A stretch of 64,000 nucleotides of DNA from Piscibacillus salipiscarius JCM 13188 (GTDB lineage Bacteria > Bacillota > Bacilli > Bacillales > Alkalibacillaceae). The stretch spans positions 62,001-126,000 of the forward strand of contig NZ_BBCD01000001.1 in the NCBI RefSeq assembly GCF_001311865.1, given 5' to 3'. Each line of letters starts with the position of its first letter. Position 1 is the first letter of the stretch. This document shows, piece by piece, positions 1 to 6,730 of the stretch. The translations under genes were made by a program, and so were the position numbers. The notes below the pieces were generated by a model. The model made no database searches and was not told where the DNA came from. It saw nothing but the letters and a program-made list of their open reading frames with translations.

Positions 1-416
1 GCCTGCTTTTCTGAAGTGGCCACAATATCAATATCATAATTCTTAATTCCATGGTGACCACTCATCATGTAAAACGAGTTATAAGAAATGTATCCATTCT
101 TCCCGGCCCCACGTCCAATTTCAATCAAAAACCGGTTAAACATTAACCGGCCATCATCATACCTGACACCATATATGAAAGCATTACAAAAACGCTGCCA
201 GGCATATAGCTCGAATGGAAAATAAGGTTTTGGTTTCTCAACCGACTGTTCGATAGCTTCGGCATCTATGACAACACCTGGTTGATCAAGCTTCCACCTC
301 AAAAATGACATCAATTGTTTTTGTTCTTGACAGGCCTCGATTTCCCCCTGCTCAACCATCTGCATATAATCATCGATGTAAGGATGATACTTAGATGTCT
401 TCTGGTTCATCGTCAT
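1..416 (-). CDS. terL: Phage terminase large subunit, N-terminal part (runs off the left edge)
   Basis: This is the ATPase/nuclease that drives phage DNA into proheads. About 138 N-terminal residues are visible. Near residue 110 a phosphate-binding loop reads GRGAGKNGYIS, the deviant Walker A of the YmfN/Terminase_1 type, preceded by an adaptor-like segment (YAWQRFCNAF). The start is the ATG at 416 (a second ATG at 410 is in frame), with AGAAG just upstream and a TAG directly before. It overlaps the end of the small terminase gene in another frame, as is usual for this pair. The nuclease half lies outside the window. The family assignment is firm; the exact subfamily is inference. Confidence 0.85.
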   Translation of the reverse strand, partial: MTMNQKTSKYHPYIDDYMQMVEQGEIEACQEQKQLMSFLRWKLDQPGVVIDAEAIEQSVEKPKPYFPFELYAWQRFCNAFIYGVRYDDGRLMFNRFLIEIGRGAGKNGYISYNSFYMMSGHHGIKNYDIDIVATSEKQ

Positions 417-738
417 CGTCTACTTCTTTTATAAAATTAAGCAAGTCAAACAATTTTTCCATATGCAGCTGTATATCGATTCATCGTTGTGTTGTAAGAT
501 TTCTGAGCAGGATTTTCAATCAACATCTTTTGAGATCCATTTTTATAAGTATAAGTTGGACCTTTAGTTTTAATCGTGTCTTCCAGTATTTCTAATTGAA
601 TTGTCATGAATGCAATTCGTTCGATTAATTCTTTGGCCACTTCTCGTTTAGATTCAGGCAAATCAATAAAACGGAATTTAAGCGGTCAATCTCCTCTTGA
701 ACCATTTCACTTTGTTTCGTTTTTGATGGCTTCGGCAT
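391..738 (-). CDS. terS: Phage terminase small subunit, P27-like, two frameshifts
   Basis: The DNA-recognition partner of TerL. Joined, it is about 115 residues: it starts MPKPSKTKQSEM at the ATG at 738 behind a GGGGGTT element, passes through PESKREVAKEL and NPAQKSYNTTMNRYTAAYGK, and ends LFDLLNFIKEV plus an acidic tail. The NPxxKxYNxxMxRY segment and the length fit the P27 family of small terminases. One base is missing near 675 and one A is extra near 459 (a run of five A); both breaks are repaired by single-base changes and the repaired reading continues smoothly, so I regard them as sequencing errors. The gene follows the HNH gene and overlaps terL. Confidence 0.75.
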
Positions 739-739
739 A

Positions 740-850
740 ACCCCCACCCCCCTCTCATGTGCGCGCGAGGCAAAATATTTTTTCCGTTAGCCCTCCCCGT
801 TTCGACGTTCCCCAATAAATCGCGAAAAGTTTTGACCGGGGGGGCATAAA
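740..850. other. Candidate cos region between HNH and terS
   Basis: Two G/C-only runs stand out in an AT-rich genome: seven G at about 838-844 in the context CCGGGGGGGC, and a C-rich run at about 742-755 followed by GCGCGCG at 760-766. In Gram-positive cos phages with an HNH gene beside the terminase genes, cohesive ends commonly lie in this interval and carry a G/C-rich core. The placement is inference; no cleavage site can be fixed from sequence alone. Confidence 0.3.
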
Positions 851-1170
851 AATTCACCAGCGCTCTTCACTGATGAATTTGGGTTTCTTTTTCGTATATA
901 TTTTTCTAAACGTTCATGCTCTTTATTATGACATTTAATACAAATACCTTCACAATTGTCTTCAACTAAAGCTAACTCTGGATGCTTCTTCACTTCTTTA
1001 ATATGGTGAACGTTTTGTGCTGGTGAAACTCTGCCCTGTCGTTTGCACTCCTGACATTCGTAGTTATCACGTTCTAAAACATTAATCCTTAATGAACGCC
1101 AAGCTTTAGATTGATAGAATCTTACGAGTTTATCTTCTAAGATTAGTTGTTTAATTAATTTTAAATCCAT
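787..1170 (-). CDS. HNH endonuclease of the packaging module
   Basis: A 127-residue HNH nuclease. Residues 38-41 give CQEC, then HHI near 55 supplies the catalytic His pair, and CIKCHN near 77-82 closes the zinc site, the usual CxxC-HH-CxxCH order of phage HNH proteins. It sits directly upstream of terS-terL. In related cos phages the HNH protein works with both terminase subunits in cutting at cos, so the same job is likely here. The last 20 residues cross a run of seven C and may be read in the wrong frame. No clear Shine-Dalgarno was identified for the start chosen. Confidence 0.85.
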   Translation of the reverse strand: MDLKLIKQLILEDKLVRFYQSKAWRSLRINVLERDNYECQECKRQGRVSPAQNVHHIKEVKKHPELALVEDNCEGICIKCHNKEHERLEKYIRKRNPNSSVKSAGEFLCPPGQNFSRFIGERRNGEG

Positions 1171-1211
1171 CTAATCACCACATAAAAAAGACACCTCATT
1201 GAGAGATGCCT

Positions 1212-1820
1212 TTAACTTTGTTCATTAGTAAATAATCTACTATTGACTTCCTTTAATCTTTCATATGCTTCTTTGTCCTGCAGAATTTTATAAAATTCAA
1301 TAGTTTTTCTCTCTGCAAGGTTTCTGTTTTCTATGCTAATTTCATCATTAAGTGGAATTTGACTTGTTATATAATTATCTACTAATTCAGTAAGAGGTTC
1401 ACCAATTGCTCTTTTAAAATTAAAACCAAGTAATTGAAGGATTTTAAATGTTCTATCAGACAGTAAAGGTTTCATCATTTCTAAGTCCTTTTCCATCTTC
1501 TCAGCTTTATGTTCATCGGATTGCTGATGAACTAAATTTTCAATTAAAGGCATTAAATTGTTTGAGATATAATCAATATCATCTTCCGAAATTTTTTTTT
1601 TTCTCAATCAATTCCTCTTCATAAGCTCTTGATATTGTAACTAATTCATTTTATCTGAGATTAGATCGTTAATTATTCCTTCTAAATACTTAATCGTTTG
1701 GTCTTTTTCTTTTGTTGCTTTCGCTTGATTAATACGATCCATAATTGTAGGAATAGTATTGTTTGCGACAACGCTTCCTAATCTGGTGCTTAAATCTACG
1801 ATAGTCGGATCAATTGCCAT
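1212..1820 (-). CDS. Conserved phage protein of unknown function, two frameshifts
   Basis: I do not recognise a function. Two apparent ORFs belong to one gene: the first starts MAIDPTIVDLSTRLGS at 1820 behind a strong GGGAGGTG, and ends at ISDK; one base change gives NELVTISRAYEEELIEKKK, which runs straight into ISEDDIDYISNNLMPLIE of the second. The second break is a run of eleven A where ten fit. The joined protein is about 200 residues, helical, charged and without membrane segments. It is the first gene after the late promoter and its leader, immediately ahead of the HNH-terminase genes, so a packaging or late regulatory role is possible but unproven. Confidence 0.6.
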
Positions 1821-1886
1821 AATTACACCTCCCTTCCTTACGGTGTAATTCGACAAAAGCTAGGTGTTTCCTTCCTAATTAACAAA

Positions 1887-1911
1887 AACACCCACACAGT
1901 GTATGGGTGTT
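1887..1911 (-). terminator. Terminator in the late-operon leader
   Basis: On the minus strand AACACCCA pairs with TGGGTGTT across a 9-base loop and is followed by a T run (TTTTTG). It lies after the late promoter and before the first late gene, so full late expression would need read-through or antitermination. A second 7-bp hairpin (CTAACTG/CAGTTAG, 1919-1943) precedes it. Confidence 0.6.
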
Positions 1912-2006
1912 AATCTGGCTAACTGCAAGGCAATTACAGTTAGTGTTTAGGGGAATACAGTTAACAAATCTAATAACATCAAATTTTGTCATAATTATTT
2001 GATACT

Positions 2007-2056
2007 ACTATAGTAACACCTTTTGACTGACATGTAACTGACACGTTTATGACATG
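2007..2056 (-). promoter_or_regulatory. Phage late promoter with three 11-bp activator repeats
   Basis: Directly after the late-regulator gene, the minus strand carries three tandem 11-mers: CATGTCATAAA (2056-2046), CGTGTCAGTTA (2045-2035) and CATGTCAGTCA (2034-2024), all sharing TGTCA at the same phase, one helical turn apart. Eleven bases further is a TATAGT -10 box (2012-2007), with no -35 box at the usual place. That is the layout expected for a promoter driven by a RinA/ArpU-type activator bound in the -35 zone. Confidence 0.55.
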
Positions 2057-2061
2057 AACTA

Positions 2062-2595
2062 CTAGCCGTTAAACTTAATACTGTCAACACCAAACATCAA
2101 GGCTGACAAGGTTTCGCAAGCTTTATTTACATCACGATAAACGGTTCTTTCATCGATAAAGTGACATGTCGCAATTTCTTTTGCCGTTTTTTCCTTATCT
2201 GAGATATACAGCTGATGGATGATATCATAACGACGTTTGACTTCTGGCTTAATCGACCGTTCACAAATAAGTTTATAAACGTCCAACATTTCATTAATGA
2301 AGTTCACCATAATTAATGTCCGTTCTTTGCTGCGTTTAATGGCTTCAATAGCATGCTCATCCGCTTCAAGTTCTGCAATGATATCCTTAGGCTTCTCTAA
2401 TTCTATTAAATCCTGTTTAACATCACGACAATGCAAGATAAACATTCGATAGTTTCTAAGTAATAATTTAATATTTCTGAGGCGACGATCATGTTTATCC
2501 TTCTGTTGTTTAGATTCTTGTTCTCGGTAAGCTTTAATAGCTTCTTGAGAGGCTGTTTCTGTTATTAATTTCAGTTGCTTTTCAGTAATATGCAT
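2062..2595 (-). CDS. Phage late-gene transcription regulator, RinA/ArpU-like
   Basis: A 177-residue protein with a charged helical N-terminal part and a C-terminal sigma-region-4-like helix-turn-helix (TAKEIATCHFIDERTVYRDV, about 137-156) followed by KACETLSALMFG. That arrangement is shared by phage late regulators of the RinA, ArpU and LlgA kind, which switch on the packaging and structural genes. The start at 2595 has GAGGTG upstream. The gene lies last in the early block and immediately upstream of the triple-repeat promoter and terminase genes, which supports the assignment. The fold is clear, the named subfamily is inference. Confidence 0.7.
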   Translation of the reverse strand: MHITEKQLKLITETASQEAIKAYREQESKQQKDKHDRRLRNIKLLLRNYRMFILHCRDVKQDLIELEKPKDIIAELEADEHAIEAIKRSKERTLIMVNFINEMLDVYKLICERSIKPEVKRRYDIIHQLYISDKEKTAKEIATCHFIDERTVYRDVNKACETLSALMFGVDSIKFNG

Positions 2596-2637
2596 GGTTA
2601 CACCTCATCTTTCTGTTTATAACCCTTGTTAACCGCT

Positions 2638-2985
2638 TCATCCCTTTATGTTTTTTGCTTGACCGTAATAAGCTTCGAGTTCTTTGTGTTTAGCTATTCG
2701 CCATTCACGCCCTTTGGCTGTATAATCCGCAACGTTATGACAGGTTCCTGTATTGACAGATGGACCGCAAAGGAGAACAATATTAGCTGGATCGTCACCA
2801 CGACCACCTTGACTTGCTTGAATTAAATGAGCCATTTCAAATGACCAGGCACTTGTGGTTCCGCAACGTTCGCACTTTCCTTGTGATCTCCTTTTCACTT
2901 CTTTTCTAACCTTTTGAGTAATCCGTGTTTTTTGACTCCGCTTCTGTTTGTATCGCTTTCCTATTTGCTGTTCTTTGGTATACAT
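2638..2985 (-). CDS. Second HNH-type nuclease, early region
   Basis: About 115 residues from the ATG at 2985, which has AAAGGA eight bases upstream. Further upstream codons in the same frame overlap a separate zinc-ribbon gene, so I reject the longer start. CERCG near residue 42, FEMAHL near 55, and LLCGPSVNTGTCHN near 74-87 give two cysteine pairs around a histidine core, as in compact HNH nucleases. The basic N-terminus (KRYKQKRSQKTR) suits DNA binding. It is close to the Dam-type methylase but too far away, and too generic, to call a restriction pair. Role in the phage cycle unknown. Confidence 0.7.
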   Translation of the reverse strand: MYTKEQQIGKRYKQKRSQKTRITQKVRKEVKRRSQGKCERCGTTSAWSFEMAHLIQASQGGRGDDPANIVLLCGPSVNTGTCHNVADYTAKGREWRIAKHKELEAYYGQAKNIKG

Positions 2986-2989
2986 GTCA

Positions 2990-3133
2990 TCATCCTTTGT
3001 GACGTTCTTGAATCGCTTGTAGGCGTTCTTGTTGAGGAATACTTTTATAACATGGCCAACATAAAACTTCATCACGAAATTTTATTTTATAAACCTTGTT
3101 CACTAAGTCTTTATCACATCTTGAACAGTTCAT
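2990..3133 (-). CDS. Small zinc-ribbon protein (47 residues)
   Basis: Starts at the ATG at 3133 with AAAGGTGG seven bases upstream. The sequence begins MNCSRCDKDLVNKVYK and has a second pair in CWPCYKSI, so CxxC-x16-CxxC is likely to hold one zinc. No function is known to me; such microproteins are common in early phage operons and may bind nucleic acid or host proteins. It ends a few bases before the start of the HNH gene, whose ribosome binding site lies in its last codons, suggesting coupled translation. Confidence 0.65.
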   Translation of the reverse strand: MNCSRCDKDLVNKVYKIKFRDEVLCWPCYKSIPQQERLQAIQERHKG

Positions 3134-3145
3134 CGTGATCCACCT

Positions 3146-3530
3146 TTAGATGACTCTTCTTTGTAAATCGTCTCGTACTCGGCATTTATAAGAACGGACT
3201 TCCTGATTCTTTTTAATGTTTCGAATGGTGCCTATGGATTGATTCAGTTGATTTATATGAGGGTTCATTTTCTTAATGACCTTCAAACACTCATGAAGTA
3301 ATTCATTTTCGTTTTTTAATTGTCGGCGTTTCATTCGTACTTCCTTAACTTCTTTAGATAAACTATAACCTTCGCTTGCATTGAAATTGCTAAACTCTGT
3401 TACATGTAATAAATCTAGTTGTTCTTGTTCTAATTCAACAATAGCCGCTTCATTTTGTTCATAGCGTTTTAGGTACCTCTTGTAATACATCTCTTATCCA
3501 TGTCATAGTTTGCTCTACATCTTTGAACAT
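3146..3530 (-). CDS. Hypothetical coiled-coil phage protein, one frameshift
   Basis: Starts MFKDVEQTMTWIRDVLQE at the ATG at 3530 with AAGGG upstream, then one extra G near 3472 breaks the frame; the continuation is YLKRYEQNEAAIVELEQEQL. About 128 residues, rich in Glu, Lys, Leu and Asn with coiled-coil character over residues 25-95. No catalytic motif or known family recognised. It follows the preceding gene closely (stop at 3535), so they are co-transcribed. Confidence 0.55.
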
Positions 3531-3534
3531 ACGA

Positions 3535-3884
3535 TCATCCCTTCATTCCCACTAACCAATAAGGCGGTACGGGTAATACTTGGTCAACTGGTATCCATAA
3601 ATGCAAACAGTTAGGGTGGTTGTTTATGTAGTTGTTCTTAGGTGGATGCAGCTGCATAACCGCTTCATGTTCTTCAAAAATAAATCTTTAAGTTGATTCA
3701 TTGTATCCCAACTCGGAACCATTTGGTGATGACTAATCGACACATGTTCCCATCCTTCTCCGTTAGATGCGATGACAGTGTATCGCTCACCATTGATTTT
3801 CAATTTAAATGCTCCGTTATAGCTATTTCCCCAGTGGCCCATGAGTGGATAACGATAAGGATCTAAATGCTTTAAGTTTCTCAA
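3535..3884 (-). CDS. Conserved phage protein with WEHVS motif, one frameshift
   Basis: About 116 residues after repair. The N-terminal part contains FKLKINGERYTVIAS and GWEHVSISHHQMVPSW, typical of a short phage family of unknown function. One missing T in a T run near 3685 breaks the frame; repaired, it continues FEEHEAVMQLHPPKNNY and NNHPNCLHLWIPV, ending PPYWLVGMKG. The repaired tail is rich in aromatic, Pro and His residues as in relatives I remember, which supports the join. No function can be given. Confidence 0.6.
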
Positions 3885-3919
3885 TTGACTGTCCCCCTTT
3901 TAATCAAAATACGAGTAGT

Positions 3920-4108
3920 TCACGTTTTAGCTTCTAGTACAGCTTGATATTTAACTTTAATGTCGCATTGAGAAGTCCAACTAATGTTGTCGATAGACAG
4001 TACCCGGTAAATATAATAAACATCAGCAATCTTTATCCAAACATGTTTATTAATTTCAGGAAGCGGGTGACCTGCTGGAATAATGGATTGTCTGGTAACT
4101 GTTGGCAT
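3920..4108 (-). CDS. Hypothetical phage protein (62 residues)
   Basis: Begins MPTVTRQSIIPAGHPLP at the ATG at 4108 behind a good GGGAGGT. Predicted small beta-rich protein (HVWIKIADVYYIYRVLSI). No family recognised. In line with its neighbours, one early transcript. Confidence 0.5.
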   Translation of the reverse strand: MPTVTRQSIIPAGHPLPEINKHVWIKIADVYYIYRVLSIDNISWTSQCDIKVKYQAVLEAKT

Positions 4109-4125
4109 TGAACTACCTCCCGAGT

Positions 4126-4239
4126 TTATATGAACACAATATAACTAAATTGATTCGGCTGACTCATGAATGTTTTAATAGCAACAAGCTGTTCTCCATC
4201 TTGGTTTTGATAATGTATCTCTTGGACGTAGATTTTCAA
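4126..4239 (-). CDS. Short hypothetical protein, one frameshift
   Basis: A likely TTG start at 4239 lies behind GGGGAG. The reading KIYVQEIHYQNQDGEQ breaks at an extra A, then continues LVAIKTFMSQPNQFSYIVF to a stop at 4126, just before the ribosome binding site of the next gene. About 37 residues. Supported only by spacing, ribosome binding site and smooth repaired reading. Confidence 0.35.
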   Translation of the reverse strand: MKIYVQEIHYQNQDGEQLVAIKTFMSQPNQFSYIVFI

Positions 4240-4351
4240 TATTTACTCCCCTTTTCCAACAAACCTTATTAAACCAAATCATAGTTCTAATTAACTATAT
4301 AAAAATGTTAAGCTTATAGTATTGTCCCCACAGGGTATGATCGAGGTGTTG

Positions 4352-4507
4352 ATGATTCAACTAAATCTATATGAGCAAATTATCGACTTACGTAAAGAAA
4401 TGGTGAGAACTGGTCTTGAAAAAGGATTAACTCATCATGAAACGCTAAAGTTAAGTCAAAAGTTAGACGTCTTAATTTATCAATACTTGAATAAAAATAA
4501 AGAATAG
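4352..4507 (+). CDS. Spo0E-family aspartyl-phosphate phosphatase, prophage-borne
   Basis: About 51 residues, an all-helical hairpin. LRKEMVRTG near the middle of helix 1 and LSQKLDVLIYQY in helix 2 match the Spo0E signature (LRxxM ... SQxLDxLI). Family members dephosphorylate Spo0A~P, or related response regulators, and delay sporulation. The ATG at 4352 follows GAGGTG; an in-frame ATG at 4337 is an alternative. It is transcribed against the phage operon, with its own downstream hairpin, and has no obvious role in phage growth, so I read it as lysogenic-conversion cargo. Family call strong; target in this host is inference. Confidence 0.8.
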   Translation: MIQLNLYEQIIDLRKEMVRTGLEKGLTHHETLKLSQKLDVLIYQYLNKNKE

Positions 4508-4706
4508 TATTGATACAGTTTTAATCGGTTACTAATCCACCCTAGTAGCTCTCAATTAAAACATAACTCTTTTTCCTTGTGGGGAATTCTTTTAAAAACA
4601 TTCATACAAATGTATTGTCATCTTTTGATATTTGAGCATATATATAGCTGAGGTTGAACTCCTCATCATGTATTTGGTTAATAGGTATATCCTTCAGTCT
4701 GCCTAC

Positions 4707-4734
4707 AAGGCTCTCTTGATATGAAGGGAGCCTT
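4707..4734 (+). terminator. Terminator downstream of the Spo0E-like gene
   Basis: AAGGCTCTC pairs with GGGAGCCTT (one G-U) over a 10-base loop, followed by ATTTAATTTT. It separates the Spo0E-like gene from the membrane protein gene. The stretch 4508-4706 holds no gene that I can support. Confidence 0.5.
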
Positions 4735-4762
4735 ATTTAATTTTCACAATTTCATACATATC

Positions 4763-4828
4763 ATTATTAGGATTTGTAACACTATAGATGTATGAATTAT
4801 TAGGATTTGTAACACTATAGATGTATGA
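4763..4828 (+). repeat. Perfect 33-bp tandem duplication in an upstream region
   Basis: Positions 4763-4795 and 4796-4828 are identical 33-mers, each containing AGGATTTGTAACACTATAG, and the second copy abuts the AGGTG ribosome binding site of the next gene. Each copy contains a TATAGA box that could serve as a -10 element. Confidence 0.85.
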
Positions 4829-4841
4829 GAGGTGATTTAAA

Positions 4842-5380
4842 ATGAATCAATACCCCAAATTATCTGATCAAATGAACCAACAACTTCTTGAAGCACGGGA
4901 ATATAAATTACAACTGTGGACCGAATATGTCCTATTTGATTGGCATTGGTGGTTAGGTGTTATATTAACCATTGGCCCTATACTTGTATGGATTATGTTC
5001 CATAAGCGTAATGAAAGAAAAAGCTTATTATTAGCTGGTTTAACAACCGCCATATTAGCAGCTGCAATTGATACTTCAGGTCAATTTTTTGGTTGGTATG
5101 ACTACAGATACGACGTTCCCCATGGCTCCGAATTACGTTCCCTGGGACTTTGTGTTAATTCCTATTTCAGTGATGTTTACCATTCAGTTATTCAGGAATA
5201 TTAATGCTTATTTAAAAGGGGCTATATATTCTGTAATCGTAGCCTTTACAGTACTTCCCATTTTAAGCAGCATTGATATTTTATGTTTTAAATAATTGGA
5301 ATTATTTTTATTCGTTTATAGCGTTGTTTAGCATTTATGTTATTGCATATTTAGCTAGTCAAATTAAAAATACGAAATAA
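4842..5380 (+). CDS. CBO0543-type integral membrane protein, two frameshifts
   Basis: About 178 residues after repair, with ATG at 4842 behind AGAGGTGA. It has roughly five membrane segments; residues 28-36 (YVLFDWHWW) and GPILVWIMFHKR, then AAAIDTSGQFFGWYDYRYDV, PMAPNYVPWDFVLIPISVM and a C-terminal YSFIALFSIYVIAYLASQIK give the spaced Trp, Asp, Tyr and Pro landmarks of CBO0543-family proteins of Bacilli and Clostridia. Function unknown. One break is near 5117 and one is an extra A near 5292; both repaired frames match the family. Like the Spo0E-like gene it runs against the phage operon. Confidence 0.7.
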
Positions 5381-5472
5381 TTTTAATCGCCTCTTTACAA
5401 CCACTTATATATTTTTCGAATGTACTTAGTCCTAGTTCATTAGTTTTATGTGGACTGATAGAGTTAATCTTT

Positions 5473-6288
5473 CTAATACAGTTCAAATAAATTTTGCTGA
5501 TAATACCCTGTTTCAGCAGCAATAGGATTTATCCATAAAACTTCTTCACGTTTAGCTCCTGCTTCAGCCAAAACTTGCAACGTTTCTTTATGCCAACCTT
5601 CTAAGTAATCATTGTATAAATCGTGATTATATCCAGACAAAATAACTGGACCCGGATGTTGATTTAGTAAACTTAATAATTCAATGTGACCTTTAGTGTC
5701 CATTTCATGTTTATAATGTCTTTTGGTTCGAGTCTCAAGAACATATGGTGGATCTGCATATATGAGTACGTCTTCTCTTCGGTACCGTTCCAGTAACTTC
5801 TCAGCTGGTTGATTCTCAATCTGCGCTTGTTTCAGACGCTCAGCCACTATCAATATCTTTTGAGAAAGCTTGTTCCAATCTGCTGCAGTATCTGGTCCAT
5901 TTGAACTTATTAAGCTTCTCCATCCTGTACGGTCGCTTGTCTTCGCCCCTATCGCTTGCCAACAACGAATTAAAAAGCGTCTAGCGTCTTCTAATGAGTC
6001 ACCTGTATGATCGTTATAAGACGTGTAATACTCTTCACGCGATAAAGGTGTAAAACTAATTTGTCTGGCTAACTCTTCCGGATTATCACGAATCATTTTA
6101 AATAAATTGACCACACTCGAATCTAAGTCATTAATCGTTTCAATCTTGCTTTTAGGCTTATTAAAGAATACGGCTCCTGATCCAAAGAACGGTTCTAAAT
6201 ATGTTTTATGTTCTGGCATATGGCTAATAATCCAACTGGCCATGCTCCATTTGCTACCTGGATAATGTAATATTCGTGGTACTGTCAT
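5473..6288 (-). CDS. Dam-type adenine-N6 DNA methyltransferase (orphan, phage)
   Basis: A 271-residue D12-class methylase. YPGSKWSMASWI (9-20) and LEPFFGSGAVFF (31-42) bind AdoMet; YADPPYVLET (about 177-186) is the DPPY catalytic motif that presents the adenine. It transfers a methyl group from AdoMet to adenine N6 in DNA. AGGAG lies nine bases before the ATG. No matching restriction gene is next to it, so it is more likely to protect phage DNA or to mark it than to form a restriction-modification pair. Target sequence cannot be told from the protein. Confidence 0.9.
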   Translation of the reverse strand: MTVPRILHYPGSKWSMASWIISHMPEHKTYLEPFFGSGAVFFNKPKSKIETINDLDSSVVNLFKMIRDNPEELARQISFTPLSREEYYTSYNDHTGDSLEDARRFLIRCWQAIGAKTSDRTGWRSLISSNGPDTAADWNKLSQKILIVAERLKQAQIENQPAEKLLERYRREDVLIYADPPYVLETRTKRHYKHEMDTKGHIELLSLLNQHPGPVILSGYNHDLYNDYLEGWHKETLQVLAEAGAKREEVLWINPIAAETGYYQQNLFELY

Positions 6289-6299
6289 TGTTTCAACTC

Positions 6300-6413
6300 C
6301 TATGCCTTCTCTCTTAAAAACTTTCTATAGCAGTCCTCACATAGATGACCACCAGCATAATCAGCACGTTTGGTTTTACACTCGACACACTGTTTTACAT
6401 CGGTTTTACTCAA
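6300..6413 (-). CDS. Small zinc-ribbon protein (37 residues)
   Basis: Too short for usual gene finders. A TTG start at 6413 follows GAGGTG; the product reads SKTDVKQCVECKTKRAD and CEDCYRKFLREKA, again CxxC-x12-CxxC. It ends inside the ribosome binding site of the methylase gene, so the two are probably translationally coupled. Function unknown; second member of this kind in the prophage. Confidence 0.6.
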   Translation of the reverse strand: MSKTDVKQCVECKTKRADYAGGHLCEDCYRKFLREKA

Positions 6414-6424
6414 TATTATCACCT

Positions 6425-6496
6425 CTATTTTTTAGAGCCTTGTAAATATAAACAAATGCCTGCTAGTACACTGACACTTACGACAGCTGTTAACAT
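6425..6496 (-). CDS. Possible 23-residue membrane peptide
   Basis: The ATG at 6496 lies eight bases after AAGGGG. The peptide is hydrophobic (MLTAVVSVSVLAGICLYL) with a basic tail (QGSKK), compatible with one membrane helix. It is followed after a few bases by the ribosome binding site of the zinc-ribbon gene. Supported only by position and composition. Confidence 0.35.
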   Translation of the reverse strand: MLTAVVSVSVLAGICLYLQGSKK

Positions 6497-6526
6497 TCTA
6501 GTTGCCCCTTCCGTTCTCAAATTAAG

Positions 6527-6730
6527 TTAAAAAATGCCTCTGTTTCTTGGTGCGATTTGATTCGATAACCACTGGTCCATAACCAACACAATGATTTCGA
6601 CCGTATCTCGCTTTAACCGCTTCGCTATATCGTTAACAGACCACTCTTCTTTCCACATGTCTTTAAACTGTGTTAACTCCTGATCCGTAAAATCTAAATT
6701 ATAATCACCTAATGCGATATGAATACTCAC
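6527..6730 (-). CDS. Hypothetical phage protein with helix-turn-helix character
   Basis: A 67-residue protein. Residues 20-55 (LTQFKDMWKEEWSVNDIAKR...EIIVLVMD) resemble a small helix-turn-helix of the sigma-region-4 kind seen in short phage proteins. It overlaps the stop of the replication gene by four bases, so translation is probably coupled. A DNA-binding helper of replication or transcription is possible; no homologue with known function comes to mind. Confidence 0.55.
   Translation of the reverse strand: MSIHIALGDYNLDFTDQELTQFKDMWKEEWSVNDIAKRLKRDTVEIIVLVMDQWLSNQIAPRNRGIF

Noticed and set aside
2986-3075. N-terminal extension of the second HNH gene
   Set aside because: It overlaps the zinc-ribbon gene in another frame; the ATG at 2985 has its own ribosome binding site.
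4763-4828. Two-unit repeat as a CRISPR array
   Set aside because: The copies abut with no spacer and there are no cas genes in the window.
2638-6288. HNH nuclease plus Dam methylase as a restriction-modification system
   Set aside because: They are 2.5 kb apart with unrelated genes between, and the HNH protein is of a small generic phage type.
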